A DNA stretch of 64,000 nucleotides from assembly GCF_948329825.1 (NCBI RefSeq), contig NZ_CAOJCM010000010.1, positions 45,135 through 109,134 on the forward strand. Direction: 5' to 3'. Of this stretch, positions 35,165 through 44,041 are shown piece after piece; the first letter of the stretch is position 1; every line of letters starts with the position of its first letter. The notes under the pieces are model-generated. The model was not told the origin of the DNA. It searched no databases and saw only the letters and a program-made list of their open reading frames with translations. The DNA comes from Paenibacillus sp. JJ-100. GTDB taxonomy: Bacteria; Bacillota; Bacilli; Paenibacillales; Paenibacillaceae. Made by a program: the position numbers and the translations under genes.

Positions 35165-37339
35165 TTGCTGAAATCAACCAAAGGCTCCTTCACGTTACCG
35201 GGAGAATCAGGTTATGAGGCGTTAACACTGGAGCTGGCTGAGCGCTGGGGCGCCGATGTCATCCGTGACAGTGACGGGACCAAGTTGTCAGATGAGATCA
35301 TTCAGGCTGGATATGGTATTTATTCGACGATCTGTATCATCCGAGATCATAATGAGTGGGCATCGAGAAATCCAGACAAGCTGCAGCAATGTTTTCTCAT
35401 TACCCAGCCTAAGGTGGCCGTGCAGGATTATATCTCCATCTATCTGATGGAAGACTTCTTTGCCGAACAGTTCAAGGTGAACGATTCCAAGGAAGCATTG
35501 AAATATTGGCAGGTGTACGACCGTACAACGGGACAGGAAGTGCCAAGAAGTCAGTGGAATTACGAAAGGGAATCGGGAAACGTAGTCATTACTGGCATAC
35601 AGCCTTGGCACAGATACACGGTAAGTTTCATGGTATATCGGATCTGGGAAGAAATCTCCATGTATAATCACACGACCAACAACTGGGACAAAGAGCATCT
35701 GATGCAGATCGACCCGATCTATACAGACACACAGACTTACCTGCTGGACTGGATGGAAAAGTGGTGTCTTGCTCACCCGGAAACAACGGTGGTTCGGTTT
35801 ACGTCGCTCTTCTACAATTTTGCCTGGATCTGGGGCAGTGATGAGCGGAACCGCCACCTGTTCTCGGACTGGGGCTCTTACGATTTCACGGTGAGTTCAA
35901 GAGGGCTCGATCTATTTGCTGAAAAATATGGCTATGCACTCACGGCAGAGGATTTTGTGAATGGTGGAAAGTACCAGGTCAGCCATATGCCTGCGGGGCA
36001 GCGAAAGCTGGACTGGATGGCGTTTATCAATGATTTTGTCATTGATTTTGGCAGGAAACTAATCGATATCGTGCACCAGCATGGCAAGCTGGCTTACGTA
36101 TTCTATGATGATAGCTGGGTGGGTATGGAGCCATATAATGATCGTTTTGAAGAGTTTGGCTTCGATGGCATGATCAAATGTGTATTCTCCGGGTATGAGG
36201 CCAGAATGTGTTCCGGTGTTAAAGCGGATACTCATGAAATTCGCCTTCACCCCTATCTGTTCCCTGTCGGACTGGGTGGATTACCTACCTTCAAGGAGGG
36301 GGGGAACCCGACCCTAGATGCCAAAAATTACTGGATCAATATTCGGCGTGCCCTGCTGCGTGAGAAGATTGATCGCATTGGACTAGGCGGATATCTGCAT
36401 CTGGTGGAGCCTTATCCTGATTTTGTGGAATACATCGAGAGAGTCGCAGATGAGTTTAGAGAGATCAAAGCGCTGCATCAGGCAGGCAGACCCGTTCAGC
36501 TTCAGACGCGGGTAGCAGTGCTGCATAGCTGGGGGCGTTTGAGATCGTGGACGTTATCGGGGCATTTCCATGAGACTTACATGCATGACTTGATTCATGT
36601 GAACGAGGCGTTAGCCGGGCTGCCGGTTGACGTACGTTTTATCGACTTTGAAGATATTCGTCAGGGTGTACTGAATGAGGTAGATGTAGTTATTAATGCC
36701 GGAAAGGCTGGTTCTGCATGGAGCGGGGGCGAGCACTGGCATGACACGACATGTGTGGATCAGCTCACTCGTTGGGTGCACGAAGGAGGCACGTTCATCG
36801 GTATTAACCAGCCGTCAGCGTTGGAAGGTTATGATACCTTTTTCCGAATGGCACATGTGCTTGGCGTAGATGAGGATACAGGTGCGCGAGTGGTGCATGG
36901 GAAATGGGCCTATGATGTGCAGGATCGGTATAAACTTATGCCGGAAGATGCAACCATGACGGGGAAGTCGCAACTCTATTTGACCGACGGTACAGCTGAG
37001 GTGGTGCAGGAAACGGAAGGCAACATTGCACTGTCTGTACATGCTTTTGGCAAAGGAAAAGGGATCTATCTGTCTTCATTTGAGTTCAACTGGGCGAATG
37101 CCAGGCTGCTGTTGAATCTGATCCGCTTCGCGGGTAATGAGCAACACAACACCAAATATATTACTGATAATGTATATACCGAATGTGCCTACTATCCTGA
37201 GAGCGGCAAGCTGGTTGTAATCAACAACAGTGACCAGGCCCAAACAACAACGATTGACACGGAGCATGGAATGAAGACGCTGGATATCGCTCCATTTGAT
37301 ACCATCATCACCCGGATTGGAGCACAGACATCTGTATAA
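35165..37339 (+). CDS. GH112 galactosyl-sugar phosphorylase, probably D-galactosyl-beta-1,4-L-rhamnose
   Basis: 724 residues, the full length of GH112 inverting phosphorylases. The start KSTKGSFTLPGE, GSDERNRHLFSDWGSYDFTVS near 224-244, and YVFYDDSWVGMEPY at 311-324 are typical; Asp316 aligns with the general acid in the YGDHW-type motif of lacto-N-biose phosphorylase. The family cleaves Gal-beta-1,3-GlcNAc/GalNAc or Gal-beta-1,4-rhamnose to alpha-galactose-1-phosphate. Cotranscription with GH105 favours galactosyl-rhamnose from rhamnogalacturonan-I, but this is inference. The TTG start at 35165 is set by GGGGAGGGG. A terminator follows at 37369. Confidence 0.88.
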   Translation: MLKSTKGSFTLPGESGYEALTLELAERWGADVIRDSDGTKLSDEIIQAGYGIYSTICIIRDHNEWASRNPDKLQQCFLITQPKVAVQDYISIYLMEDFFAEQFKVNDSKEALKYWQVYDRTTGQEVPRSQWNYERESGNVVITGIQPWHRYTVSFMVYRIWEEISMYNHTTNNWDKEHLMQIDPIYTDTQTYLLDWMEKWCLAHPETTVVRFTSLFYNFAWIWGSDERNRHLFSDWGSYDFTVSSRGLDLFAEKYGYALTAEDFVNGGKYQVSHMPAGQRKLDWMAFINDFVIDFGRKLIDIVHQHGKLAYVFYDDSWVGMEPYNDRFEEFGFDGMIKCVFSGYEARMCSGVKADTHEIRLHPYLFPVGLGGLPTFKEGGNPTLDAKNYWINIRRALLREKIDRIGLGGYLHLVEPYPDFVEYIERVADEFREIKALHQAGRPVQLQTRVAVLHSWGRLRSWTLSGHFHETYMHDLIHVNEALAGLPVDVRFIDFEDIRQGVLNEVDVVINAGKAGSAWSGGEHWHDTTCVDQLTRWVHEGGTFIGINQPSALEGYDTFFRMAHVLGVDEDTGARVVHGKWAYDVQDRYKLMPEDATMTGKSQLYLTDGTAEVVQETEGNIALSVHAFGKGKGIYLSSFEFNWANARLLLNLIRFAGNEQHNTKYITDNVYTECAYYPESGKLVVINNSDQAQTTTIDTEHGMKTLDIAPFDTIITRIGAQTSV

Positions 37340-37368
37340 CAAAAGGCAAGACTACTTCTCTGGAAGAG

Positions 37369-37415
37369 AGCTCAAGGCTCGCAGCACTTACGCTGCCAGG
37401 TTTTGGGCTTTTTGC
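37369..37415 (+). terminator. Terminator of the GH105-GH112 operon
   Basis: GCAGC, ACTTAC, GCTGC at the top of a longer imperfect stem (AGCTCAAGG with GGTTTTGGGCT), followed by TTTTT. Confidence 0.7.
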
Positions 37416-37572
37416 TGTGCTAACATACTTTAAATTGACTTCCATACGTTGCATGTATGGGTGTACGGCCTGATGTGCTAGACTGATAAAAGTGATTACA
37501 ATCCATAACGTGGAGGGATTCCGTCACCGGAATGCACGTGTAAACTTATTCATTATAAAAGGAGATACTCAC

Positions 37573-38280
37573 ATGAATATAAACGAGGTCATGCAAGAAC
37601 TTGAAGCCTTAGGCAAGGAACGCACGAAAAAAATCTATCTGTCCAATGGTGCACATGAACCTTTGTTCGGTGTTGCCACTGGAGCGATGAAGCCGATGGC
37701 TAAGCAGATTAAGAAAAATCAGCCACTTGCGGAGCAGTTGTATGCGACAGGCAATTACGATGCCATGTATTTTGCAGGCGTTATTGCTGATCCCCAAGCG
37801 ATGACTCATGCTGATTTTGAGCGGTGGATGGATGCGGCATATTTCTATATGCTTTCCGATTATGTCGTTGCTGTAACTCTGGCGGAGACGGATATTGCCC
37901 AAGACGTTGCAGATACTTGGATTGCCAGCGGAGAAGAGCTACGAATGTCCGGTGGATGGAGCTGTTATTGCTGGCTTTTGGGTAGCCGCAAGGATGCCGA
38001 ATTTGAGGAAGATAAACTTAGACAGATGCTTGGCCAAGTAGAGCAAACCATCCACACCGCTCCCGAACGGGCGAAAATAGCGATGAATCTATTCATCTAC
38101 ACCGTTGCTATGTCGTATGTGCCGCTGCATGATCTGGCCGTAGAAACAGCCCAGAAGGTAGGTCCTTTGGAGGTGAGCCTAGGCAAGCCGAAGAGCAAGC
38201 TGATCAGTGCCTCCGATAATATTCAAAAGGCAATGGATCGCAATCAGCTTGGATTTAAACGTAAATATGTAAGGTGTTAA
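37573..38280 (+). CDS. DNA alkylation repair protein (AlkD-like HEAT superfamily)
   Basis: 235 residues, all helical, of the DNA alkylation repair family PF08713. Visible are the start VMQELEALGKERTKKIYLSNG, FGVATGAMKPMAKQIKKNQPLAEQLYATGNYDAMYFAGVIAD style helical hairpins (shown here in part), and SDYVVAVTLAE. Canonical AlkD catalytic residues (a Trp-Asp pair) are not clearly seen, so activity may differ. The ATG at 37573 with AAAAGGAGAT upstream is chosen over the longer frame from 37492. It is unrelated to the sugar genes around it and is the second alkylation repair gene in the window. Confidence 0.8.
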   Translation: MNINEVMQELEALGKERTKKIYLSNGAHEPLFGVATGAMKPMAKQIKKNQPLAEQLYATGNYDAMYFAGVIADPQAMTHADFERWMDAAYFYMLSDYVVAVTLAETDIAQDVADTWIASGEELRMSGGWSCYCWLLGSRKDAEFEEDKLRQMLGQVEQTIHTAPERAKIAMNLFIYTVAMSYVPLHDLAVETAQKVGPLEVSLGKPKSKLISASDNIQKAMDRNQLGFKRKYVRC

Positions 38281-38312
38281 TATGAAGCCGGGATAACTCT
38301 GAATTTTCGTCA

Positions 38313-38501
38313 ATGAATAGCATATTTATGTTGCTTGTTATGCTTGTTCCGTTATATCCTTTTTTAAACATGGTTTCCGTATCCTTCAATAACGATCTAG
38401 AACTGATTCAACATCATCAGCGGGATGCCTATCATGTTGAATTATCCGATCTTGCAAAATATGTTGTCACTGGACCTACCATTGGAGGGGTAAAAGAATG
38501 A
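38313..38501 (+). pseudogene. Internally deleted remnant of a sugar ABC-transporter permease (LplC/YtcP type)
   Basis: The 62-codon frame reads as both ends of a permease joined together. Residues 1-25 (MLLVMLVPLYPFLNMVSVSFNN) match the first transmembrane helix and following loop; the end YVVTGPTIGGVKE matches the conserved C-terminus of such permeases (QKYFVKGxxIGxxKG pattern). About 200 or more residues in between are missing. There is no ribosome site before the ATG. The stop overlaps the GH43 start (ATGA), a coupling that an intact permease gene would have had with GH43. Confidence 0.55.
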
Positions 38502-40075
38502 ACAATGCAAACCAAGGCGAGCAATGTGCGTTTCACAATCCAATTATGCCCGGCTTTTATCCAGATCCATCCGTCTGCCGGGTGGGAGACGATTTTTATC
38601 TGGTTACCTCGACGTTTGCCTATTTTCCCGGCGTACCGATCTTCCATAGCCGTGATCTGGTTCACTGGAAGCAGATTGGGAATGTGCTGAATCGTGCCTC
38701 ACAGCTCAATCTACAAGGAGCAGGCCATTCTCAGGGTATTTTTGCACCGACACTTCGGTATCACGATGGGCTCTTCTACATGATCACAACGAATGTATCC
38801 CATGGTGGGAATTTTGTTGTAACCGCTGTAGACCCGGCAGGGCCGTGGTCTGATCCTTATTTTATTGAAGGCGCAGAGGGTATTGATCCAACCATTTTCT
38901 TCGATGAAGACGGCAAAGTGTATTATGTGGGGACACGCCCTTGTTCCGAGGGAGTTCGTTATGATGGAAACTGGGAAGTGTGGCTGCGTGAATTGGATCT
39001 GGGCAGCATGAGACTGGTGGGAGACAGCTATGTTCTATGGCGCGGAGCGATGGTCGATGTGATCTGGCCGGAAGGCCCGCATCTGTACAAAATAGGTGAG
39101 TACTACTATCTGATGATTGCAGAAGGAGGCACAGGTCTGAACCATGCGGTAACTATTGCACGCAGCAGTAGTCTGACCGAAGGGTATGTGGGTAATCCGA
39201 ATAACCCGATTATTACCCATCGTCATATGGGCAAGCATTATCCCGTAATCAATGTAGGACATGCTGATCTTGTACAGGCACCCAATGGTGAGTGGTTCAT
39301 GGTCATGCTAGCTTCGAGGCCGTATGGTGGAGATTTTAGCAATCTCGGTCGTGAGACATTCATTGCCTCGGTCGAGTGGGAAGATGGCTGGCCTGTCGTT
39401 AACCGAGGGCTTGGCAAGCTGGAGGAGCATGGTGTACTTAACCTGCCGGCAGCACCTGTTGAGCCAGAATTACGATGTGATCATTTTGATCATGATCGTC
39501 TGGGCTTGCAGTGGATGTTCCTGCGGAATCCTCAGGAAGATCTGTATTCGTTAACTGAACGCAAAGGATACTTACGTTTGAAGTTGAAACCGCAAACATT
39601 GAAAGAATTGGACAACTCCAGCTTCGTCTGTGTGCGGCAGAGACATATGAATTATGTAGCTGCAACTGCGATGGAATTTGAGCCGCAACATGATTATGAA
39701 ACGGCGGGACTTGTAGTTATCCAGAATGACCAGTATCATGTGCGGATCGAACGAGCATTAGAAGGGAAACAGCAGGTACTGCGAGTAATGACTTGGCTTG
39801 GTGGTGAGGAAACACAGATTGCTCGAGTTGTGCTGGATGGGGATGTTCCTCGTGTATACATCAAGATGGCTGCACTTGGACAGCAACTTAGCTTTTATTA
39901 CAGTACTGATGGCAGTGAGTATCATCTGGTTGCAGACCGAGTGGATACGACCAGCTTGAGCACGGAAGTCGCTGGCGGTTTTGTTGGGTGCTGTATCGGC
40001 ATGTTCAGCAGCAGTAATGGTAAGTCTTCCGATCAGGTAGCCGACTTTGACTGGTTCGAATATGGCTCGTACTAA
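38498..40075 (+). CDS. GH43 beta-xylosidase/alpha-L-arabinofuranosidase
   Basis: 525 residues. Five-bladed propeller with catalytic base Asp23 (GFYPDPSVC), pKa-modulating Asp130 (GIDPTIFFD) and acid Glu192 (WPEGPHLYK); a C-terminal beta-sandwich of about 200 residues (EPELRCDHFD, SSFVCVRQRHMNY) completes the subfamily 11/12-type architecture. It removes xylose or arabinofuranose from oligosaccharides. No signal peptide, so cytosolic. GGAGGGG lies before the ATG, which overlaps the permease relic by 4 bases. It follows the theme of plant cell-wall side-chain use. Confidence 0.92.
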   Translation: MNNANQGEQCAFHNPIMPGFYPDPSVCRVGDDFYLVTSTFAYFPGVPIFHSRDLVHWKQIGNVLNRASQLNLQGAGHSQGIFAPTLRYHDGLFYMITTNVSHGGNFVVTAVDPAGPWSDPYFIEGAEGIDPTIFFDEDGKVYYVGTRPCSEGVRYDGNWEVWLRELDLGSMRLVGDSYVLWRGAMVDVIWPEGPHLYKIGEYYYLMIAEGGTGLNHAVTIARSSSLTEGYVGNPNNPIITHRHMGKHYPVINVGHADLVQAPNGEWFMVMLASRPYGGDFSNLGRETFIASVEWEDGWPVVNRGLGKLEEHGVLNLPAAPVEPELRCDHFDHDRLGLQWMFLRNPQEDLYSLTERKGYLRLKLKPQTLKELDNSSFVCVRQRHMNYVAATAMEFEPQHDYETAGLVVIQNDQYHVRIERALEGKQQVLRVMTWLGGEETQIARVVLDGDVPRVYIKMAALGQQLSFYYSTDGSEYHLVADRVDTTSLSTEVAGGFVGCCIGMFSSSNGKSSDQVADFDWFEYGSY

Positions 40076-40106
40076 TGTGTGAGGATTAACAAAATATCAA
40101 CACAAG

Positions 40107-40149
40107 AAAGCTCAATCCAGCAGCAGATGCGCAAAGGATTGAGCTTTTT
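40107..40149 (+). terminator. Terminator after GH43
   Basis: AAAGCTCAATCC and GGATTGAGCTTTTT stem with a 17-base loop. Confidence 0.8.
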
Positions 40150-40234
40150 ATGTTCGTTATGAAGATCATACGAATGAATGATGAATATCAGGCATCCTCG
40201 CAGGTATTGACTCGGCTTACGTCCAAAATTTCGT

Positions 40235-40351
40235 TCACATGATGTTCTTCAAATCGGATTCTACATAAGAAGTAGATTGCCACTCACGCTCCATATCTTT
40301 ATAACGAAGAATAGGAGCGCCAGAAGGTGCATATTCGGATGATTTAGACAT
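40235..40351 (-). CDS. Possible 38-residue small protein
   Basis: The frame starts MSKSSEYAPSGAPILRYKD and ends SYVESDLKNIM. Composition is that of a real soluble peptide (balanced acidic, basic and hydrophobic), codons are normal for the genome and the start is ATG, but the ribosome site is weak (GAGCGGT). It lies in an otherwise empty 400-base gap, divergent from the ArsR gene, with TATGATAAGAT-like promoter elements upstream. I do not recognise it. Confidence 0.45.
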   Translation of the reverse strand: MSKSSEYAPSGAPILRYKDMEREWQSTSYVESDLKNIM

Positions 40352-40482
40352 GTTTACCGCTCGCTTGCGCCGTATAATCTACTTGCTTTTTCATCTTATC
40401 ATATCACGTGAATGGAAGTCTGAACCTCGTTGTATGGTATGATATGAGCATGTTGATAAGTTCGATTGAAGGAGCAAAGGGT

Positions 40483-40812
40483 ATGAATCAGAGCGTGCAG
40501 CATTTCAAAGCCGATTTCTTCAAAGCATTGGCACATCCGATGCGCATTCGCATTTTGGAGTTGCTTAGTGAAGGCGACAAAAGCGTCAATGAACTGCAAA
40601 GCATTCTTGGAACGGAAGGTTCTGCGGTCTCCCAGCAGCTGGCTGTACTGCGCAGCAAAAATGTAGTACAGGGCAGGAAGGAAGGTACTACAGTCACCTA
40701 CTCCCTTCGTGATCCGCTGATTAAAGATTTGCTGGTAGTTGCCAAACAAATTTTTGATAACCATTTGGTCGATGCGATCTCCATGTTGAAGGATATGCGC
40801 AAAGACAGTTGA
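40483..40812 (+). CDS. ArsR-family winged-helix repressor
   Basis: 109 residues. Winged helix-turn-helix with FKALAHPMRIRILELLSEGDKSVNELQ and the recognition helix GSAVSQQLAVLRSKNVVQGRKEGTTVTYSL. No CxC metal site is present, so the signal may be other than a metal (for example sulfide or redox state). The ATG at 40483 has AAGGAG 8 bases before; the frame from 40408 is rejected. It is followed, after 190 bases, by the SulP transporter on the same strand, its likely target. Confidence 0.9.
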   Translation: MNQSVQHFKADFFKALAHPMRIRILELLSEGDKSVNELQSILGTEGSAVSQQLAVLRSKNVVQGRKEGTTVTYSLRDPLIKDLLVVAKQIFDNHLVDAISMLKDMRKDS

Positions 40813-41002
40813 CACAGAGAACAAGAGCAACCGTGGATCATGCGGAAACTCTTGTTTTTTGGTTTCATTGTATACGAGGATTGTATACGAGCCTCAATCC
40901 TGCGAAAGTGTGATATTTGCGATTGACACGGCATATATCAGGGAGTAGTGTTTGCTTTATATTCAAATATTCAAATATATGAAGAAAAGAAGGTTATGGA
41001 GC

Positions 41003-42775
41003 ATGAAAGGCATCGGAAGATATGCGGGTTATCGAATGGCTGATTTTCGTAAGGATCTGGTATCGGGGCTGATTGTAGGTATTATAGCGATTCCGCTTGG
41101 TATGGCTTTTGCCATCGCTTCAGGCGTTAAGCCGGAATATGGATTGTATACAACCATCATTGCGGGGATCTTGATTTCACTGTTAGGCGGTTCCAAATTT
41201 CAGATTGGTGGGCCTACGGGGGCGTTTATCCCAATCCTTTTTGCCATTGTCATGCAGTATGGTTACGAAAATTTGCTGATTGCTGGCATGATGGCTGGAC
41301 TGATGCTCATTGTGATGGGTATGTTCAAGCTGGGGGCATTAATTAAATTCATTCCAAGACCCGTGACGATTGGCTTTACGGCAGGTATTGCCGTGCTGAT
41401 CTTTAGTGGACAGATTGTGAATGTGTTGGGACTTACGGGCGTCACAAAACACGAGGATTTTTACTCCAATATGAAGGAGATCGGGATGCACATCAGCACG
41501 ATTAATATATACAGTTTGCTGACAGCGGGGGTGTGCCTGGCTGTTCTTCTGCTTGTGCCGAAATTTGCTCCTAAAATGCCTGCTTCACTGCTGGGTCTGA
41601 TTTGTTCGACTGTTATCGCCGCTATCTTTTTTAAAGATCAGGTAGCTACGATAGGCTCATCCTTTGGAGAGATTCCGGGGACTTTACCTGGGTTTCATCT
41701 GCCGGAGATCACATGGGAACGTATCGTGAATTTGCTGCAGCCTGCTTTTGTCATTGCTATGCTGGGTGGTATTGAATCGCTGTTGTCCGCCGTTGTCGCC
41801 GATGGCATGACGGGCAGTCGTCATAACAGCAACCGGGAACTGATTGGGCAGGGGGTTGCCAACCTTGTTACACCACTCTTTGGTGGTATCCCAGCGACAG
41901 GAGCGATTGCACGTACGGCAACGAATATTAAATCCGGTGCGGTATCTCCATTGTCCGGCGTGATCCATGGTGTTGTTGTTCTGCTCGTTCTGATTCTGTT
42001 TGCACCGTATGCATCCCATATTCCGCTTGCCAGCATGGCACCTGTTCTGATGCTGGTAGCCTGGAATATGAGTGAACGAAAATCCTTTGCTTATGTATTG
42101 CGAACCAGAACGGGGGATTCGCTTGTGCTGCTGCTGACCTTTCTCCTTACAGTATTTGCGAGCCTTACGACTGCGGTTGAGGTGGGATTGATACTGGCGG
42201 TCATTCTGTTTGTGAAACGAATGAGTGAGATGTTGAAAGTGGCCAAGGTACTGCCCGATCCAGATCATAAACATAAGAAGGTCATGGCTCACATGGTACG
42301 GGAGGGACATGATTGTCCACAGATCAGCCTGTATACGATCGAAGGGCCGTTATTTTTTGGTGCAGCGGATATGTTTGAAAAATCGGTTATGGATTCACTT
42401 CCAGAGCGTCCAGGCGTGTTATTGTTACGCATGGGGAAAGTTCCTTTTATCGATACAACAGGCGAGGCTAATCTGGCGAGTTTAATCAAGCATTTTGAAC
42501 GTTCGGGCGGGATCGTACTGTTGTCGGGTCTTCAGGAGCAGCCGCTCGAAATGCTGAGACGAACAGGTTTGCTGGAACGGTTAGATTCGGCACATCGGTT
42601 TGAACATACGGGAGAAGCTATTACTTATGCATTAAGGCATCTGAACGAAGAGAAGTGTAAGGGATGCAAACATTTTGCCTTTCGGGAGTGCGCGGCTTTA
42701 TCTGGTTGTGGGTTGGAGTCTAAGCCTGAGCAGCAGCAAAAGTGGAAAGTCGTGACCGCTGAAGCGACTCCTTAA
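41003..42775 (+). CDS. SulP-family anion transporter with STAS domain and cysteine-rich tail
   Basis: 590 residues from the ATG at 41003 (upstream in-frame starts at 40952 and 40979 are possible; AAGAAGG favours the last). The transmembrane domain carries the SulP hallmark GIIAIPLGMAFAIASGVKPEYGLY (given here only as a landmark near 27-50) and QIGGPTGAF. A STAS domain follows (about 440-545: LFFGAADMFE, FIDTTGEANL). Unusually, the protein ends with a cysteine cluster, CKGC, REC and SGC within about 20 residues, suggesting metal or redox sensing. Substrate could be sulfate, bicarbonate or another anion. Confidence 0.88.
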   Translation: MKGIGRYAGYRMADFRKDLVSGLIVGIIAIPLGMAFAIASGVKPEYGLYTTIIAGILISLLGGSKFQIGGPTGAFIPILFAIVMQYGYENLLIAGMMAGLMLIVMGMFKLGALIKFIPRPVTIGFTAGIAVLIFSGQIVNVLGLTGVTKHEDFYSNMKEIGMHISTINIYSLLTAGVCLAVLLLVPKFAPKMPASLLGLICSTVIAAIFFKDQVATIGSSFGEIPGTLPGFHLPEITWERIVNLLQPAFVIAMLGGIESLLSAVVADGMTGSRHNSNRELIGQGVANLVTPLFGGIPATGAIARTATNIKSGAVSPLSGVIHGVVVLLVLILFAPYASHIPLASMAPVLMLVAWNMSERKSFAYVLRTRTGDSLVLLLTFLLTVFASLTTAVEVGLILAVILFVKRMSEMLKVAKVLPDPDHKHKKVMAHMVREGHDCPQISLYTIEGPLFFGAADMFEKSVMDSLPERPGVLLLRMGKVPFIDTTGEANLASLIKHFERSGGIVLLSGLQEQPLEMLRRTGLLERLDSAHRFEHTGEAITYALRHLNEEKCKGCKHFAFRECAALSGCGLESKPEQQQKWKVVTAEATP

Positions 42776-42850
42776 TGACCGTTCCAATAAATCCCAGTAT
42801 GGTATATATTAAGTATATTCATTGCATATCATACAGGAAGGAACTTGACT

Positions 42851-43897
42851 ATGTTTAATCATCCAACGGCTTTACGTTCGGTGCTCAGTCCGGCATATCT
42901 GGAGTGGGCATTACAAGCACATTATGATATCGGAACGTGGCAGGAATGCAAGTTTTGGCTGCGAGGTTTGAATGATACTTACCGGGTACGCACAAGCACA
43001 GGAACTTATATATTGCGTATATATCGTACCGAGGTAGTGGAAGCGGATGTTCGTTATGAACTGGGCGTGCTGACTGCACTGAAAGAAGGTCTCGGTTCGA
43101 GTGCGCATACAGAGGTTGGAGGCTTTATCCCGACGAAAGATCAGATCGGGTATACGATGCTGGATGCGGCTGAAGGAAAGCGAGCAGCTGTGCTCTTTCA
43201 CTATATTGATGGAACAGAAAATAATCTGGAGGATGAGGATTCCTGCTACGCTTTTGGCCGGTCTGCTGCTGAACTGCACCATGCTATGGATCACATTAAG
43301 TTGGAACAGGAGCGAGAACGGGCCTCAGAGTTGGAAACGAAGTCGAAGCCGGAACGGAGTAACGAAAGGTTTGAGCTGGATATTAAATTTCTCATCGATG
43401 AGCCTCTTGAACGAATTATGCGTTACATCGGAGAGGATTGTGAGGAAGCAGCATTTCTGCAAACGTTTGCTAACGTATTAAAAGAAAAGATTCTTACCGT
43501 CTCCAGTACCGGGCTGGATTATGGTTTGTGTCATGGCGATATGCATGGAAACAACAATGTGTTTGAGCAGCAAGAACGGTTTATTCATTATGACTTCGAA
43601 TGGGCCGCTCCGGGATGGCGTGCGTATGATCTGGCTCAAGTGAAAATTCGGAAACGGCAGTCGGGTGATTCGGAGAAGAAGCAGCAGTTATGGAATGCGC
43701 TGATGAAAGGCTATCGCTCGGTTCGGAGCTTCACAGATGCAGATGAACAGGCGGTCGACCTGTTTATTATCGCTCGCAGGTTCTGGGTGATGGGTCTGGA
43801 TGTGGCCTTTATTGATAGTGATATGGGCGCGCTGGATTATGGCGAGAATTGGCTTAATGATTTTATTGAGGAGTTTCGTGATACAGGTATTGTGTAG
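42851..43897 (+). CDS. APH-fold kinase (aminoglycoside phosphotransferase/homoserine kinase II family)
   Basis: 348 residues with a protein-kinase-like fold. RGLNDTYRVRTSTG and YILRIYR form the nucleotide lobe; LCHGDMHGNNNV holds the catalytic Asp and the metal Asn; IHYDFEWAAPGWRAYDL holds the metal-binding Asp. Relatives phosphorylate small hydroxyl compounds (homoserine, choline, aminoglycosides, sugars), and nothing here selects among them. The ATG at 42851 has AGGAAGG 9 bases before. It lies 75 bases after the SulP gene with no terminator between, so may be cotranscribed. Confidence 0.85.
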   Translation: MFNHPTALRSVLSPAYLEWALQAHYDIGTWQECKFWLRGLNDTYRVRTSTGTYILRIYRTEVVEADVRYELGVLTALKEGLGSSAHTEVGGFIPTKDQIGYTMLDAAEGKRAAVLFHYIDGTENNLEDEDSCYAFGRSAAELHHAMDHIKLEQERERASELETKSKPERSNERFELDIKFLIDEPLERIMRYIGEDCEEAAFLQTFANVLKEKILTVSSTGLDYGLCHGDMHGNNNVFEQQERFIHYDFEWAAPGWRAYDLAQVKIRKRQSGDSEKKQQLWNALMKGYRSVRSFTDADEQAVDLFIIARRFWVMGLDVAFIDSDMGALDYGENWLNDFIEEFRDTGIV

Positions 43898-43937
43898 TGA
43901 ACTAATTCATATGAAATAAAAAGTAACTGTCCTTAAA

Positions 43938-43975
43938 AAACGATTATGCCGGTTTACTCGCATAATCGTTTATTT
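43938..43975 (+). terminator. Terminator after APH-fold kinase
   Basis: AAACGATTATGC and GCATAATCGTTT, 12-bp perfect stem, followed by ATTT. Confidence 0.8.
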
Positions 43976-44041
43976 ACCTGTTGGTGCTATATGATCAATC
44001 CATTATTATAGCAATATTCAATTTCGTAATACCGATATCAA

